Made by a program: the position numbers and the translations under genes
In this document: positions 63,448 to 64,000 of the stretch, one piece after another
How the letters are laid out: every line of letters begins with the position of its first letter
Position numbering within the stretch: position 1 is the first letter of the stretch
Assembly: GCF_006715225.1 (NCBI RefSeq)
Contig: NZ_VFMU01000001.1
Coordinates: 2,480,001-2,544,000 of the forward strand
Source: Arthrobacter sp. SLBN-112
GTDB taxonomy: Bacteria > Actinomycetota > Actinomycetes > Actinomycetales > Micrococcaceae
DNA: 64,000 bases
Direction of reading: 5' to 3'
The notes under the pieces: generated by a model
Told to the model about the DNA's origin: nothing
The model's input: the letters and a program-made list of their open reading frames with translations, nothing else
The model's database searches: none

Positions 63448-64000
63448 GTTCCAAACGGCCCGTTGCGCCGCCGCCCCGCATTTCAGGGTTCACCTATATC
63501 AGCCTGCTGGGCTCCGGCGGGTTCTCCGACGTCTACCTGTACGAACAGGACCGGCCGCGCCGTAAGGTCGCCGTCAAGGTGCTGCTCTCGGACCTCAAGA
63601 CCGAGGGCGCGCGGCGGCGTTTCGAGTCCGAAGCCAACCTCATGGCCCAGCTGTCCTCACACCCGTACATCGTCACCATTTTCGAAGCGGAAGTAACGGA
63701 CGACGGGCATTCCTACCTGGCCATGGAGTACTGCTCCCGGCCCAGCCTTGACGTGCGGTACCGGCGCCAGCGCTTCAGCGTGGACGAGGTCCTGGCCGTT
63801 GGCATCCAAGTGGCCTCCGCCGTCGAAACAGCCCACCGCGCCGGCATTGCCCACCGCGACATCAAGCCCGCCAACATCCTGGTCACCGACTACAACCGTC
63901 CGGCCCTCACCGACTTCGGCATCTCCGGCACCCTGGCAGGGGACTCAGACGACGATTCGGGCATGTCCATTCCCTGGTCCCCGCCGGAGCAGTTCCGCGA
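63444..64000 (+). CDS. Ser/Thr protein kinase, N-terminal part
   Basis: This open frame runs off the window end, giving 185 residues of a Hanks-type kinase. The glycine loop LLGSGGFSDVYLYE, VAVKVLL (ATP lysine), a C-helix glutamate in RRFESEANLM, catalytic HRDIKPANIL and DFGIS are all present, so it looks active. It starts with TTG 63444, overlapping the FHA stop (TTGA). It matches pkb2 of the bifidobacterial PFNA cluster. The C-terminal part, including any membrane helix, lies beyond the window. Confidence 0.92.
   Translation, partial: MSSKRPVAPPPRISGFTYISLLGSGGFSDVYLYEQDRPRRKVAVKVLLSDLKTEGARRRFESEANLMAQLSSHPYIVTIFEAEVTDDGHSYLAMEYCSRPSLDVRYRRQRFSVDEVLAVGIQVASAVETAHRAGIAHRDIKPANILVTDYNRPALTDFGISGTLAGDSDDDSGMSIPWSPPEQFR

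Overview
The window is high-GC chromosomal DNA from an actinobacterium, most likely Micrococcaceae (Arthrobacter/Pseudarthrobacter type). This is inferred from the strong preference for G/C-ending codons, frequent GTG/TTG starts, leaderless promoters, an actinobacterial acyl-CoA carboxylase with an epsilon subunit, an LpdA-type flavoprotein, and a Bifidobacterium-PFNA-like kinase/FN3 cluster. I found no rRNA, tRNA, CRISPR array, insertion sequence or prophage.

Layout. 1-2.2 kb holds the end of mfd, a YdjM-like membrane hydrolase, a small membrane protein and deoC. 2.2-8.9 kb is nitrite assimilation: a short FAD oxidoreductase, a HemD-winged-helix regulator (NnaR-like), cobA for siroheme, nirB, and divergent nirD. 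8.9-13.1 kb holds a phosphohexomutase, purine nucleoside phosphorylase and an LpdA-like flavoprotein. 13.1-16.6 kb is a compact five-gene operon: an Lgt-like protein, two paralogous small membrane proteins, a radical SAM enzyme resembling tetraether/membrane-spanning-lipid synthases, and another membrane protein. I consider this the best candidate for an undescribed system. 17.0-22.2 kb is nitrate assimilation (narK-nasA-FAD/BFD reductase). 22.5-25.3 kb holds an MHS transporter, a class I amidotransferase and an NTF2-like protein. 25.3-39.3 kb holds acyl-CoA carboxylase alpha, maf, an MMPL exporter with a TetR regulator, a secreted protein, a dicarboxylate/amino-acid symporter, a DUF885 protein, carboxylase epsilon and beta, an SDR, and birA. 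39.3-41.1 kb holds a bPH2 protein and a class III cyclase. 41.3-64 kb is the PFNA-like locus: two giant tandem Ig/FN3 surface proteins, MoxR, DUF58, a transglutaminase-like protein, RDD-FHA, PP2C, FHA and the start of a Ser/Thr kinase.

How parts connect. nirB and narK carry GlnR-type operator arrays placed identically relative to their -10 hexamers, and the short FAD oxidoreductase has a half-site in the same phase. With the NnaR-like regulator, this suggests one nitrogen regulon covering nitrate uptake, nitrate reduction, nitrite reduction and siroheme synthesis. The two acyl-CoA carboxylase operons share a nearly identical inverted repeat, and birA for biotinylation of the alpha subunit lies nearby. 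At least eight genes have a TANNNT hexamer 6-7 nt before the start codon, the leaderless arrangement common in actinobacteria. The two giant surface proteins share an almost identical 1.07-kb module with codon usage unlike the rest of the window, which points to gene conversion or imported DNA.
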